In this document: one piece after another, positions 27,101 through 35,847 of the stretch
Layout of the letters: every line of letters starts with the position of its first letter
How positions within the stretch are numbered: the stretch's first letter is position 1
IMG/VR virus record: IMGVR_UViG_3300048918_000089
Location: 19,944-83,943 of that record
Source: a virus
Length of the DNA stretch: 64,000 nt
Strand: one strand, 5' to 3'
Notes under the pieces: model-generated
Told to the model about the DNA's origin: nothing
Database searches by the model: none
The model's input: the letters and a program-made list of their open reading frames with translations, nothing else
Position numbers and translations under genes: made by a program

Positions 27101-29917
27101 CAGCGAGGTGTAGTACTCCAGACGGTCAATGCGCTTACCGATTGCAGCAATGTCGCGCATCGTGTACCGACGGTTATCAAGCGTCGAAGACCATGCACCC
27201 TCATTGATGTAGCCCGTCATGCGAGCGACAAACGGTGAGAGCGATGGATACGGTGGGACGTTCACCAATCCAATCGACATAGCCGATGGGATTTCCTGCG
27301 GTACGAGGGGCTCGTCGCGCGAGACGCCACGCACAACAACGAAGTTGCCTTCCGAAGTCAACATGATTCGGTCAATGCGACCGAGATAGTACGACAGATC
27401 GGTGACAAACTCCTCTGTCGGAACGGGATCCATCATGCCCGTCGTGAGTGGTGCTGTAGACGTAGCAGGATTGACCGTCGCTGCGGCAACCGTTGTCGTA
27501 GTTGCCGTATCGGTAATACGAGCGCGGAAGTCAAGCGTGTTGCGAAGATCGAACACCTGGCCCGAGCGCGCGACATAGCGCGGGATCTGCCACGTGTAAA
27601 TCTGTGACGATGATGGTGACGTATCGTTGACGGGGTACGAATCGACAGAGAAGTAACCGACCGAGTTCGATGCCGTTGAGTGCGAGTAGTAGGACAGCTT
27701 GACGAGGATTCGCTTGTTCGTAAGAACGATAGTCGATCCCGCCTTCAGTGCCAGTGTGCCGTGATTGTAGAGCGAATCAGACTGCCCACCATTGAGCACG
27801 AACTGATCCGTCACATCAAGATACGGTGAGCCTGTGGGTTCAGCCGCGAGTGCTGCGAACGTACCTGTTGTAACCGTCGCACCGTCAACAAGCCAAATCT
27901 TCTCAATGCCGAGCACGTCAGAGACACCAAGAGTCCATGGACCGCTCGGTGTACCGTGTGTTGACGTGTCGATCTTTACGAACCGACTTGTGAGAAGCGA
28001 CTTGGTCTTGGGCGCAGGATTCACGCGAACAACATTGACCGCAACGCGGATGTTCTTACCCGCCGACGTACCGGTCGAGATTGATGTTTCGTGCGAGAGC
28101 TTGAGCGCACCTGTTGTTGAATCGAACACCGCCGTACGTGTGCCCGACGTGAAGTCGATTGACTGCCCCTTGTGTAGGGTGCCGATATCTTCTTCTGCCG
28201 TTGCGTACACGTTTGCTGCAAACTGCCCCGCCGTGATTGTACCCGAGAATGCAAACTGCTCATTTGCACCGAGCGTGATGACCGCCGTACCCGCCGTGAA
28301 CGATGCTACGACTTCCTTGCGATACTGGAAGGTCGTGTCGTATGCGCCCGTGGGTTGCAACGTCTTGACGCCGTTGTACGGTACTGGGAACAGCATGGGC
28401 TCAATGCCCGCCTCCTGAATCTGCCCTGCTGGCGACAGCTTACCGAATGCTGCAATGCCTCCGACAAGCGCATAGACACCCAGCACTTCCGAGAATGCAT
28501 GGCCCGCATTCATCGTAATGTCATATAGGTGTAGCTTGTACACTGCCGCAGCGGCACCCACAGAACCCGACTCATACAGGATCATACGCACGCGTGCCGT
28601 GCCGATGATCGCACCGCCCGATGGTGCTGTCGTTGCTGAATACGTCGCCGACGTAACCGCGGTCGGTGCAGTGTTCAACAGCGAGACGAATGCTCCTGTG
28701 TTCAGATTCCAAGGACCTGCAACTTCGATGATTTCTACGTATGAACCGTAGTAGGTCGAGATGGGCTTATTTGAGATGACCGACGTGTCGGTACCCTTAT
28801 CAACCGCAACAGTCTCGGTGATGTAGGTCTCGTATTCAAAGCCCTGTACATACGCCTTACCCGGCTCAACACCAACAGCAAGCTTCGTCGCATCACCCGT
28901 TGGGAGCGGATACTTGCCGTTGTTGACAGTGTTCTTGAGGTGCTCGCGAATGTTCAGAGCGAACGGACGAACCGTATAGTCGCCTGACTCATCGCGCGTG
29001 CGTCGTGCCATTTCCTTGCGCAGTTCACCATATGTGGTCTTGTTGAACTTGCGACGGATCAGCCCATCTTCAATCTCAAAGAGAAGGAAGAAATCCTGTG
29101 GCGTTGTGGCATCGAGGTCATAGGTGACAAGCTCGGTGACAATCTTGTACCGATCTGCGCCAGGCGCCGTGTAGTTGAATGAACCCTGCGCAGGGTCGAG
29201 CAGGGTCGGATCGTTCTGATATGACTCAGCGGTTTCGACCAAGCGATACCCCAACTTCGCCGATGGCGTTGAGGAGTACTTGTCGATGATGGTCGTCTGT
29301 GAGTTGTGCAGGACGAACACACCCGATGCATACACGATACCTGAATCGACCGTAAAGACTGATCCAAAACCCGTTGCATTTGGGACCGTCGAAACGACAG
29401 GGCGTGAACCCGATGCAGGCACACCGTTAACAAGTAGCTGGAGTGCTTCTCCTGGCTGGAACGTCGAAACTGTACCGAGCACGTTTGACCCTGAACCCGC
29501 ACCACCTGAGGCAGTGTACTGGATGTAGAGGGTCTTGAGATTGACAGAATCTGTCTCCGATCCGTCCTGCACGTACTTGACGATACCGCGGACAAGGGAG
29601 TTGACACCCTGGAACTCAGAACCGACGAGAGCCTGCAACTGCGCGGGCGTCCAATTTGTTGAGGACGCACTCGGCGTATTCAGGATCTTGACGTACGGGA
29701 ACGTGAAGTTGTACGACTCCGCACAACCCGTAATGACAGTTCCGTCCTTGAAGATGTTGTCACCGAACCGACGAATCTGCTCTTGGAGAATCGTCTGTAG
29801 TTGGGTTAGTTCACGTGCCTGGACAGCATAACCTGGCTTGAACAGAATGCGGTTGTAGCCCTTTGCAACGGCTTCATCCGAGTCATCAAAGTACGGAAAC
29901 TTATTGAGATTGAGCAT
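24188..29917 (-). CDS. Giant DUF4815-type virion structural protein
   Basis: 1909 residues, the largest gene in the window. The N-terminus (LNLNKFPYFDDSDEAVAKGY, then ILFKPGYAVQARELTQLQTI) is the hallmark of the DUF4815 family found in T4-like cyanophages, where it is a virion protein thought to form part of the baseplate periphery or fibre attachment. Further recognisable segments include LEYYTSLSLLEQETSNLLI (about residue 935) and long beta-rich, Ser/Thr-rich stretches to the C-terminus. It lies immediately downstream of gp8, matching the wedge region. No enzymatic motif was seen. Confidence 0.9.
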   Translation of the reverse strand: MLNLNKFPYFDDSDEAVAKGYNRILFKPGYAVQARELTQLQTILQEQIRRFGDNIFKDGTVITGCAESYNFTFPYVKILNTPSASSTNWTPAQLQALVGSEFQGVNSLVRGIVKYVQDGSETDSVNLKTLYIQYTASGGAGSGSNVLGTVSTFQPGEALQLLVNGVPASGSRPVVSTVPNATGFGSVFTVDSGIVYASGVFVLHNSQTTIIDKYSSTPSAKLGYRLVETAESYQNDPTLLDPAQGSFNYTAPGADRYKIVTELVTYDLDATTPQDFFLLFEIEDGLIRRKFNKTTYGELRKEMARRTRDESGDYTVRPFALNIREHLKNTVNNGKYPLPTGDATKLAVGVEPGKAYVQGFEYETYITETVAVDKGTDTSVISNKPISTYYGSYVEIIEVAGPWNLNTGAFVSLLNTAPTAVTSATYSATTAPSGGAIIGTARVRMILYESGSVGAAAAVYKLHLYDITMNAGHAFSEVLGVYALVGGIAAFGKLSPAGQIQEAGIEPMLFPVPYNGVKTLQPTGAYDTTFQYRKEVVASFTAGTAVITLGANEQFAFSGTITAGQFAANVYATAEEDIGTLHKGQSIDFTSGTRTAVFDSTTGALKLSHETSISTGTSAGKNIRVAVNVVRVNPAPKTKSLLTSRFVKIDTSTHGTPSGPWTLGVSDVLGIEKIWLVDGATVTTGTFAALAAEPTGSPYLDVTDQFVLNGGQSDSLYNHGTLALKAGSTIVLTNKRILVKLSYYSHSTASNSVGYFSVDSYPVNDTSPSSSQIYTWQIPRYVARSGQVFDLRNTLDFRARITDTATTTTVAAATVNPATSTAPLTTGMMDPVPTEEFVTDLSYYLGRIDRIMLTSEGNFVVVRGVSRDEPLVPQEIPSAMSIGLVNVPPYPSLSPFVARMTGYINEGAWSSTLDNRRYTMRDIAAIGKRIDRLEYYTSLSLLEQETSNLLIDSPTAPGVDRFKNGILVDSFNDHTIGNVYDSEYLCSIDPKLGELRPYFNLDHIDLALNSSTGLVRKASDAIITLAGLVGNEGDTIVSTSGPAASGTVRHRVGTKLHVENIVGSFSDLQAVTVGGIASTVSGTPIVSLSGDLLMLPYTHGIYARNPFASKPRNCVGALLFDYVGNIVLDPPQDIWTDVTRAPDVNTDGGTDNWDNRQDSWSTEWGAWETIWVGVDIETLNMPPIVAPIPVASPILTGSLPGAFGMLTPSSPLIDMIPTHIDFLPDVPVAQDRVITTSTSHQSRTGIQTSVSSQTTYQNSGSRVLSTALLPYMRSIVVSFTATRLKPLTRMYAFFDGEDVTAFCRPTKDQAGATISAPAYGAPMIADATGKLVGEFRIPAGKFRTGTKTFSVVDDSQNRPGFIHSSGITMFTASGLSTVEQNTIVATRVPVVSQQTVTETRDVADIVFNNTFPVDLGPFGQFTNQDPIAQTFLVSGKSAGMFVSKIDLYFRKKAVTAPITVEIREVSNGVPTGRTVPFGSVTLLPSEINADDTATNATPCVFPAPVYLKNDTEYCFVVMPAGNSDEYELWVSELGENMLGTTTRITEQPATGVLFVSANNSSWTPIQAEDVKFTLYQAVFNTASSGTAVLNNAPYDFLSVTMTGNSADFVPGEVIATTTTNQNGRIKYVARYKTALILQVEKLSPSSVPFVAGSALTATSLISGSADSVKTATVVALVTRPYNTLTPNVGVLNFVGTAVDWSATPTLTGGSAGTALAVRVGQSTDLHAECSVYPASTTLSTFNLTGVLSSTNSDVSPVIDLKKAGVILVSNSINDVDTNETAAAGGSALSRYISRKVVLDAGMDAEDLRVYLTQSTPAGTTIEVYAKLLHASDPTSFLARPWILLDPQSSSTETPAEVIYELPSSVLTSGVYTYSSYSGYKTFAIKIVLLSNNTSLVPKVRDMRAISLMA

Positions 29918-29937
29918 TCCGAATCCCTAGAGTTGGT

Positions 29938-31521
29938 CTAGAAGCGCAGGAAGACCTGCACGATTTCATCTTGGTTTGACGAGCGTGTGATCGGCACACG
30001 ATTGCTGAGGTACATGACCTCACCCGACAGCTTATCTACGTCAGGGATGACAAGGGTATTTATAGCCACCGGTGTCGAACCCACGACATTTTTCTGCACC
30101 GTTGAGGTGCTTGTAATCAGCGGAATGATAGCAAGCAACCACAGAGTGTTACCTGACTTTTGTACGACTGTAAAGAGCCCACCGTCATTCGTAATGACGG
30201 AATCGCCAACAGTGAATCCTGCGGCGCTGGTCACTGTCGCCTTATAGCACGTCGTTCCAACCGACCCCCGGAACAGCTGGTCAGATCCTGCAACCTTTGG
30301 ATTCTTGAGCAGACCGACCTGACGAAAGACTGTCGGCGCAAATTCAACACCCGGTTCGCCGTCGAGCACAACCTGAATACCCAGGGTCGTTGCGAACAGT
30401 TCCTTGGGCGCATGTGCACCGTGGCCGCCTGCGGGCGACAGAATTGGGCGGAGTACTGCGCCGAAACCCGTTGACTGACCAATAACGGTCAGGTCTGCAA
30501 ATGAGTAGCCCGCTCCTTCTGAGGCGACAGATACCTGCGTGATTGCACCTTCATTGATTCCAGTAACAGTAATCACCGCATCCTGTCCGTCGCCCACAAT
30601 AGAAACGAGTGTTTCACCGAGCACGTAATCGGATCCAGGATCAACGATTTCGACAGAGAAGATTGCACCTGTGAGTGAGCCCTCGGCAGCAACCTGTGTG
30701 TTTGCTGAATACCCGAATGCTTCGTTAATGTCGCCGTCCAAAAGCTGAACGGTTCCCGCTGCGCCTGTACCGTTTCCTAGAACATGAACCTCAGCGTGCG
30801 AGTATCCATACCCCTGCTGGACGACGGTGATGGATGCGATGACGCCGCCAACGATGTTTGCGCGAACAACAGCACCGATACCGTCTCCAACAATATACGC
30901 GTCCGCCGTCGTGTAACCCGAACCACCAGATGTGACTGTGACGCCATTCACAAACGAGTTGGTGTCGAAGTCCGTTTCTGCTGTGTAGTATCGGACGGGG
31001 ATATATTCGCTTGTGAGGAATCGCGTGACGTCCTGCGCGGGGAGTTCAAACATGAACTTCCAGACGTATCCATCCGATGGACGCTCGGGTTCGACCGGAT
31101 CGACTGTCGTGGGCTTGACGAGTGACGGTGTGGCGCCTGCATTGTCGAGGCACTTGTACACCCGATTGTTGTTGGTCAGGACATAGAAGTCAGCATCGGC
31201 CAGCGTCTTGGCTCCAGAATTTGCGGGGTGCGTTGAAGTAATCTCAGAGTCATACCGATCGTATACGGTGCCTCCTGCCCAGTCAATGCGGCGCGCGAGA
31301 TACACCGCGTCGATGGGGCGCACTGACTTGAGGAACAGCATGTCTCGCTGTGCACCTAGGACCTCTTCCCGCGAATCTTCCAGAGCAGGAGGAACGGCGT
31401 CATCCGCCCACGCACCAATGCGTGATACGAATGCATACCAGTAATCCTTTGAATTTACAATGTCGCGATAGACCGAGCGCGCGAGTTCAAAACGGGCACG
31501 GTGAGGAAGCAGAGTGGGCAT
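29938..31521 (-). CDS. 8: Baseplate wedge protein gp8 with glycine-rich insertion
   Basis: 527 residues compared with 334 in T4. The N-terminus has FLKSVRPIDAVYLARRIDWA and RPSDGYVWKFMFELPAQDV; the C-terminus has LSGEVMYLSNRVPITRSSNQ followed by DEIVQVFLRF, which is the gp8 end. Between about residues 190 and 380 it carries four or five repeats of a TSGGSGYTTADAYIVGDG type, an insertion also common in cyanophage gp8. gp8 binds gp6 and gp7 at the wedge periphery. It lies downstream of gp6 and the gp7-like gene, in the expected wedge order. Confidence 0.92.
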   Translation of the reverse strand: MPTLLPHRARFELARSVYRDIVNSKDYWYAFVSRIGAWADDAVPPALEDSREEVLGAQRDMLFLKSVRPIDAVYLARRIDWAGGTVYDRYDSEITSTHPANSGAKTLADADFYVLTNNNRVYKCLDNAGATPSLVKPTTVDPVEPERPSDGYVWKFMFELPAQDVTRFLTSEYIPVRYYTAETDFDTNSFVNGVTVTSGGSGYTTADAYIVGDGIGAVVRANIVGGVIASITVVQQGYGYSHAEVHVLGNGTGAAGTVQLLDGDINEAFGYSANTQVAAEGSLTGAIFSVEIVDPGSDYVLGETLVSIVGDGQDAVITVTGINEGAITQVSVASEGAGYSFADLTVIGQSTGFGAVLRPILSPAGGHGAHAPKELFATTLGIQVVLDGEPGVEFAPTVFRQVGLLKNPKVAGSDQLFRGSVGTTCYKATVTSAAGFTVGDSVITNDGGLFTVVQKSGNTLWLLAIIPLITSTSTVQKNVVGSTPVAINTLVIPDVDKLSGEVMYLSNRVPITRSSNQDEIVQVFLRF

Positions 31522-31536
31522 GACAGTAATTATGAG

Positions 31537-33537
31537 TTATGAAACTACGTCAGAAAATTGCACTAGGTCAGACGGTGCCGACAGCACAGTGAAGTCTCTG
31601 AAGTGAATTGCCGTAGTCGGCGTCAGACCTGCGAGATAATGGCCGAATGACTGCTTTGTGACTCGCATGAAACGAACCTCCGTGCGTGATGCAACCTCAG
31701 CACCGTCAACATACGCGCGAATGATGGGTCCCTGCGCAGTAACACGAATCACTGAGCCCGCATGAAGAGGAGGAATTGCTACCTTGATCGCGTCGAGATC
31801 CGGATCGCTTCGGTTTGTCCCGAGCAACGCATCGGCATCATACACGCTAATTACACCCCACCAACCTGTTGGGCTCGCTGAATCTGGCCATGTTTCAAAA
31901 TACACGGCCTGTTGCCTCGTGTTACTATCATCAACAAAGCGGGGTGAGATCCAAATGTCGTTAAAATAACCAGCACTTGCAAGACCACCTGTACGTACTT
32001 CACCCAGCGTGACGGACACATCAACATCACTGTATCCTGTGTCTACAGATTGTTCTGCCCAATACTCCGTTGTCGGATTTACGGTTGTGGCACCATCTGT
32101 TGTTCCGATGACGGGGAATGTGCCGTCTGTTGGGACGAATGTAAAGCCGCCGACCTCAGTAACACCTAGCGGTACATCGAAGCGACGAAGCGAATCGAAT
32201 GCGACCAAGAAGGGAGCAGAGCCCGCAACGTTCTCAACCGCACCATCCAGAATCAAATCTGAGAACACGCGGGTTCCCGCAGGGTGGGCCGAGTTCTTGT
32301 ACTGCTCATACCACTGGTCAGTTGGGATGTGTGTCTGAATGACGTAGGCGTACTGCTGAATTTTCTTGTTGTCCTCGATCTTGCAGATATCCGAAAGGAA
32401 GCCCGCAGGCGAACGGAACTTTCCTGGATACGTCTTGACGAACCCAGTGTAGAAATCAATGTTTGCTGGTAGACCACCTGTGCGCGGCGGGGCAATCGAC
32501 GTAGAGAATGTTGACGTTTGGAAGCGGTATCCCGATGCAAGAATCTTCAGCGCACCTAGATATCCCACTTCAGGCGCACCGTCATTAGCCGTGACGCGAA
32601 GGATCGCGCGGTTGTCGATGTTATTGCCCGCATACATGTCCTTACCGACGAGATCCACCACATAGTCCTGCGCGAAGTATGCACCGCCCGCGCCCTGTTC
32701 GTCAATGATGAACGTTTCGCCGATACGAAACTTCGCACCCGGGGTCGTGATGTTATATGACAGCAATTGCCGTGTGAGCGCACCGTACTCAATATCATTG
32801 TAGACGATGCGAATTTTCTGGTCAATGTCACCTGCTGTGGGTGCGAGCACATAGGTGTCATCGCAATAGCTTGAGAAGAAGTATCCGAGCCGCGTGAGGC
32901 CAAAGATTTCTTCCAGATCAATCGCTGTCTGAATCTGTTCGGCATCTGCCGACACGTCGAGCGTGAAGATGTAGGGATCGTTGGTGCCCGTAACTGACGA
33001 AACCTCAGCCGCAATTTCGAGCGGGCGGACACCCACCTGTGGGACATAGCGGAAGAAGCGCAGGATGACCCGCTTCGACACGAGGTCAAAGGGATCTGCT
33101 GAATAATCTTCGGTGTCAATCTTGATAGTCCGACGCTTCTCCCATCGACCGTCTGACGCGCGCAAGATGAACTGACCTGGATACTGAACCTTTACCAGAT
33201 CATTAAACATCATGCGGAAGAAGAGTTCGGTTGCTTGCTCCGATCCCTTTGTTGAATAGTACTGGTCGACCTGCTTAATCAGCGTGCGATTTGCAATCAA
33301 CGCCTGTTCGGAAATGTCGCTCGCATACTGAGCACGCATCTTCGTGACAAATTCATCTAGCGTTGAATCAACGTCTATCCAATCTGGGGCTGAATTGAGC
33401 AGAGCCTGGGGCTGCGACTCCTGTTCGAGGAACCGGTAGTACGCCTCTAGGAAGGTCACAAATCCGGGATACTCATCCCGGACAAATGCGGGGAGTTGCC
33501 CCGCAACTAGCTGTGCAACCTTGACCTTAATGGACAT
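31537..33537 (-). CDS. gp7-like baseplate wedge protein with C-terminal LamG-like domain
   Basis: 666 residues. The start (MSIKVKVAQLVAGQLPAFVR, then YPGFVTFLEAYYRFLEQ) and STKGSEQATELFFRMMFND match a conserved T4-like cyanophage protein encoded between gp6 and gp8 and usually treated as a gp7-like wedge component; direct similarity to T4 gp7 (about 1030 aa) is not evident to me. About residues 450-660 form a beta-rich module starting LVAFDSLRRFDVPLGVTEVG that parallels the extra C-terminal domain of gp15. It overlaps the gp6 stop by one base. Confidence 0.8.
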   Translation of the reverse strand: MSIKVKVAQLVAGQLPAFVRDEYPGFVTFLEAYYRFLEQESQPQALLNSAPDWIDVDSTLDEFVTKMRAQYASDISEQALIANRTLIKQVDQYYSTKGSEQATELFFRMMFNDLVKVQYPGQFILRASDGRWEKRRTIKIDTEDYSADPFDLVSKRVILRFFRYVPQVGVRPLEIAAEVSSVTGTNDPYIFTLDVSADAEQIQTAIDLEEIFGLTRLGYFFSSYCDDTYVLAPTAGDIDQKIRIVYNDIEYGALTRQLLSYNITTPGAKFRIGETFIIDEQGAGGAYFAQDYVVDLVGKDMYAGNNIDNRAILRVTANDGAPEVGYLGALKILASGYRFQTSTFSTSIAPPRTGGLPANIDFYTGFVKTYPGKFRSPAGFLSDICKIEDNKKIQQYAYVIQTHIPTDQWYEQYKNSAHPAGTRVFSDLILDGAVENVAGSAPFLVAFDSLRRFDVPLGVTEVGGFTFVPTDGTFPVIGTTDGATTVNPTTEYWAEQSVDTGYSDVDVSVTLGEVRTGGLASAGYFNDIWISPRFVDDSNTRQQAVYFETWPDSASPTGWWGVISVYDADALLGTNRSDPDLDAIKVAIPPLHAGSVIRVTAQGPIIRAYVDGAEVASRTEVRFMRVTKQSFGHYLAGLTPTTAIHFRDFTVLSAPSDLVQFSDVVS

Positions 33538-35438
33538 TACATGCTCTCAATGATGGGGATGGCCGTGACTGTGACACCTGCTGAAACTCCCGCTACGTTA
33601 TTTAGCCCGTTCTTGTCCAGGCGCAGAATAAGATTCCTTGAGGGAGCAGGTGCCGTTGCAGTCGCAACCAAGACTGTGTTGTTGAGGATCGCTGGGGAAA
33701 TGTCGTAATGTCCATCCTGTGGGACGCCGTAGAGAATCACACCCACCGCACCGACTGGGTAGTCGCGCACATAGAGGTCCGAGATGTTGACCACGCCCGT
33801 CTCGTAATTCACACTGCCATAGTTATCTGAGATAACCTGACCGGTTGTCGCATCAATCAGCTTCAGCACGCCTGCTGTCGGATCGACGCCGAACGTCTCT
33901 GTCGGCACATCCTGAATGAAGACCGCAGAGTTGATAATTGAATTGCCGATTGAGGTGAAGAAGTTTGATGACCGCAGACTGCGCGGTTCCAGCGACGTGT
34001 TGAACGTCGTGGTTACGTCCGTATCAAGAAACTTGACCGGCTGAATCAGCTTGTTCAGCCGCAGAGAAACCTGCACGCCGATGATCGAAGGATCAACACC
34101 ATCCAATACCGACAAGAGCTTTGAGTAATACATGGTCTTGTCGAGCGTCGAAACTTCGTTGTCGAAGTACGAGGTGATGCGATTCACAATCAAGGCACGC
34201 ATCTGGCCAGCATCAAGTGTCGTCGTGAGCGTGCTGTACTTCACATCAACATTCATGCCGATGAAGAGGTATTCAGGCTCAACAAACTCATGCTGGAGAG
34301 TGAGCATTGACCGCGGTCCCACGATGTTGTTAATGATGTTCGACTTGTCTGCCTCTGACAGGACGTATTCATCGACCGTATCAATCGAGATGAAGACCTT
34401 TCCGTAGATAGGAGGCATGTTGTCCTCGCCACCCCAGACTGAGATGCCCTTGACGAATGGGAACATCGACTTGATAAGGGTCTTGTAATCCTGTGCCGTC
34501 ACGGCACGATTGCGCGTTGCATTTAGCCGCGGTGCATTGAAGCGAATCGAATCAATGTCCTCAGCAGGAGCACCGCCCGCAGCAGAGAGGACAATATCCA
34601 CCACTACGTCAGCGGCACCCGGGAACACCGACGCGAGCGCAAAGACGCTCGCACCATTCGCGCCACTTGTGGCTGACGTCTGGAAGTATTCAACATAGAC
34701 GACATTGCCCACTTCAAGCTGCGCGCCCAGAATATCATTGCCGAATTGAATCTGATACCGTCCCGTCGGAGTCTCTTCAACCCAGAACACCTTTGATGTG
34801 GGCAGCAGATCAACAATCGTATCCGTCTTGGTATACACTTCACCATTCACTGAATCTGATGCGGGCGCGACAATGACGCCCATCGTCGTTGTATCAATGT
34901 TCGGGGTAGGCAGCAAGAACGGTCCCGAGACCGTATCCTGAATGACTGTGAACTGCGCACCGAGACGAATGCCCTCAATGAGTTCAACCGCAGGGAACAC
35001 GTACTGGTTATTGACCTGGTCGTAGATCGCAGAGTATGTTTCCTTCGGATAGAACGTGTATCCAAAATCATCAACCAACGTCGCAAACGCGGTCGTCTTG
35101 GGGAGCGTAATGATAGGCTCGGGTGTTGAACTCGACGGTGTGACCGTCAAGGAGACCGTCGCATGGGCCGCACGTCCTGAACGAGGAATGTAGCCCAGCG
35201 TCTTGGCATGGGACACGACCGATGACCGCTTGATTGCCGTGTCAATGAACATTTCATTGGCAAGCAAGTGTGCGAGCATAGCATTGTAGGACGTGTTGTA
35301 CGCCAGCACGTCAAGCAAGACCGACATGGTTGAACCTTCAAAGTCGTAGTCCGCAAGTTCATTCTGACCCTTGAGGAACGTCTTGAGGTTTCCCTTGATG
35401 GTTTCAAAGTCTAGCTCGGTTAGCCGAATGTCAGCCAT
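33537..35438 (-). CDS. 6: Baseplate wedge protein gp6
   Basis: 633 residues (T4 gp6 is 660). The N-terminus (RLTELDFETIKGNLKTFLKG, FEGSTMSVLLDVLAYNTSYN, then AIKRSSVVSHAKTLGY) is strongly conserved in gp6, the dimeric wedge protein that forms the inner baseplate ring. The baseplate J-like core is recognisable around ATRNRAVTAQDYKTLIKSMF. One-base overlaps couple it to gp25 upstream and the gp7-like gene downstream. Confidence 0.95.
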   Translation of the reverse strand: MADIRLTELDFETIKGNLKTFLKGQNELADYDFEGSTMSVLLDVLAYNTSYNAMLAHLLANEMFIDTAIKRSSVVSHAKTLGYIPRSGRAAHATVSLTVTPSSSTPEPIITLPKTTAFATLVDDFGYTFYPKETYSAIYDQVNNQYVFPAVELIEGIRLGAQFTVIQDTVSGPFLLPTPNIDTTTMGVIVAPASDSVNGEVYTKTDTIVDLLPTSKVFWVEETPTGRYQIQFGNDILGAQLEVGNVVYVEYFQTSATSGANGASVFALASVFPGAADVVVDIVLSAAGGAPAEDIDSIRFNAPRLNATRNRAVTAQDYKTLIKSMFPFVKGISVWGGEDNMPPIYGKVFISIDTVDEYVLSEADKSNIINNIVGPRSMLTLQHEFVEPEYLFIGMNVDVKYSTLTTTLDAGQMRALIVNRITSYFDNEVSTLDKTMYYSKLLSVLDGVDPSIIGVQVSLRLNKLIQPVKFLDTDVTTTFNTSLEPRSLRSSNFFTSIGNSIINSAVFIQDVPTETFGVDPTAGVLKLIDATTGQVISDNYGSVNYETGVVNISDLYVRDYPVGAVGVILYGVPQDGHYDISPAILNNTVLVATATAPAPSRNLILRLDKNGLNNVAGVSAGVTVTAIPIIESM

Positions 35439-35836
35439 TAGCGCAGCCTCTTGAGAATCGTTGAGAATGTGACAGGTGTGCCAATCCCAACGATGTTGAA
35501 ATTGATTGTGACAGCGTATGCCGACTCGTCATAGTACGGAACAACGTCCAGTGAAATGAGTTGAGCACGAGGCTCATCATTCTGGATGACCCGCTCAATC
35601 GCCTGCTTGAGCATGTTGGTCGTGATCGGATCAATGGGCTCAAACAACAGGCGATAGAGAGGCGACCCCCGCTCGGGATGAAACAGGCGTTCATAGAAGC
35701 TGGTCATGAGGAGCAACTTCATCGACTGCTTGACCGCGTTCACGTCCGTGACCCTAGACACGTCTCGCGTTACCGGATGCGGTGCGAGACCTAGCTGAAG
35801 ATCCTTGTAGAGTCGAACTGGGTTTCCGATGGCCAT
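35438..35836 (-). CDS. 25: Baseplate wedge protein gp25
   Basis: 132 residues, the same length as T4 gp25. It starts at 35836 (MAIGNPVRLYKDLQLGLAPH) and contains the conserved VNAVKQSMKLLLMTSFYERL and the RGSPLYRLLFEP motif, which carries the EPR-like core of gp25/VgrG-platform proteins. gp25 is the wedge-hub joint and one of the most conserved contractile-tail proteins. An AATAAATA octamer directly upstream (35842-35849 minus) is late-promoter-like but sits only six bases from the ATG, so it may be coincidental. Confidence 0.95.
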   Translation of the reverse strand: MAIGNPVRLYKDLQLGLAPHPVTRDVSRVTDVNAVKQSMKLLLMTSFYERLFHPERGSPLYRLLFEPIDPITTNMLKQAIERVIQNDEPRAQLISLDVVPYYDESAYAVTINFNIVGIGTPVTFSTILKRLR

Positions 35837-35847
35837 ACCGTTATTTA

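Noticed and set aside
30058-30067. TATAAATA on the minus strand inside gp8
   Set aside because: It lies in the middle of a coding region with no gene start at a sensible distance, so it is probably chance.
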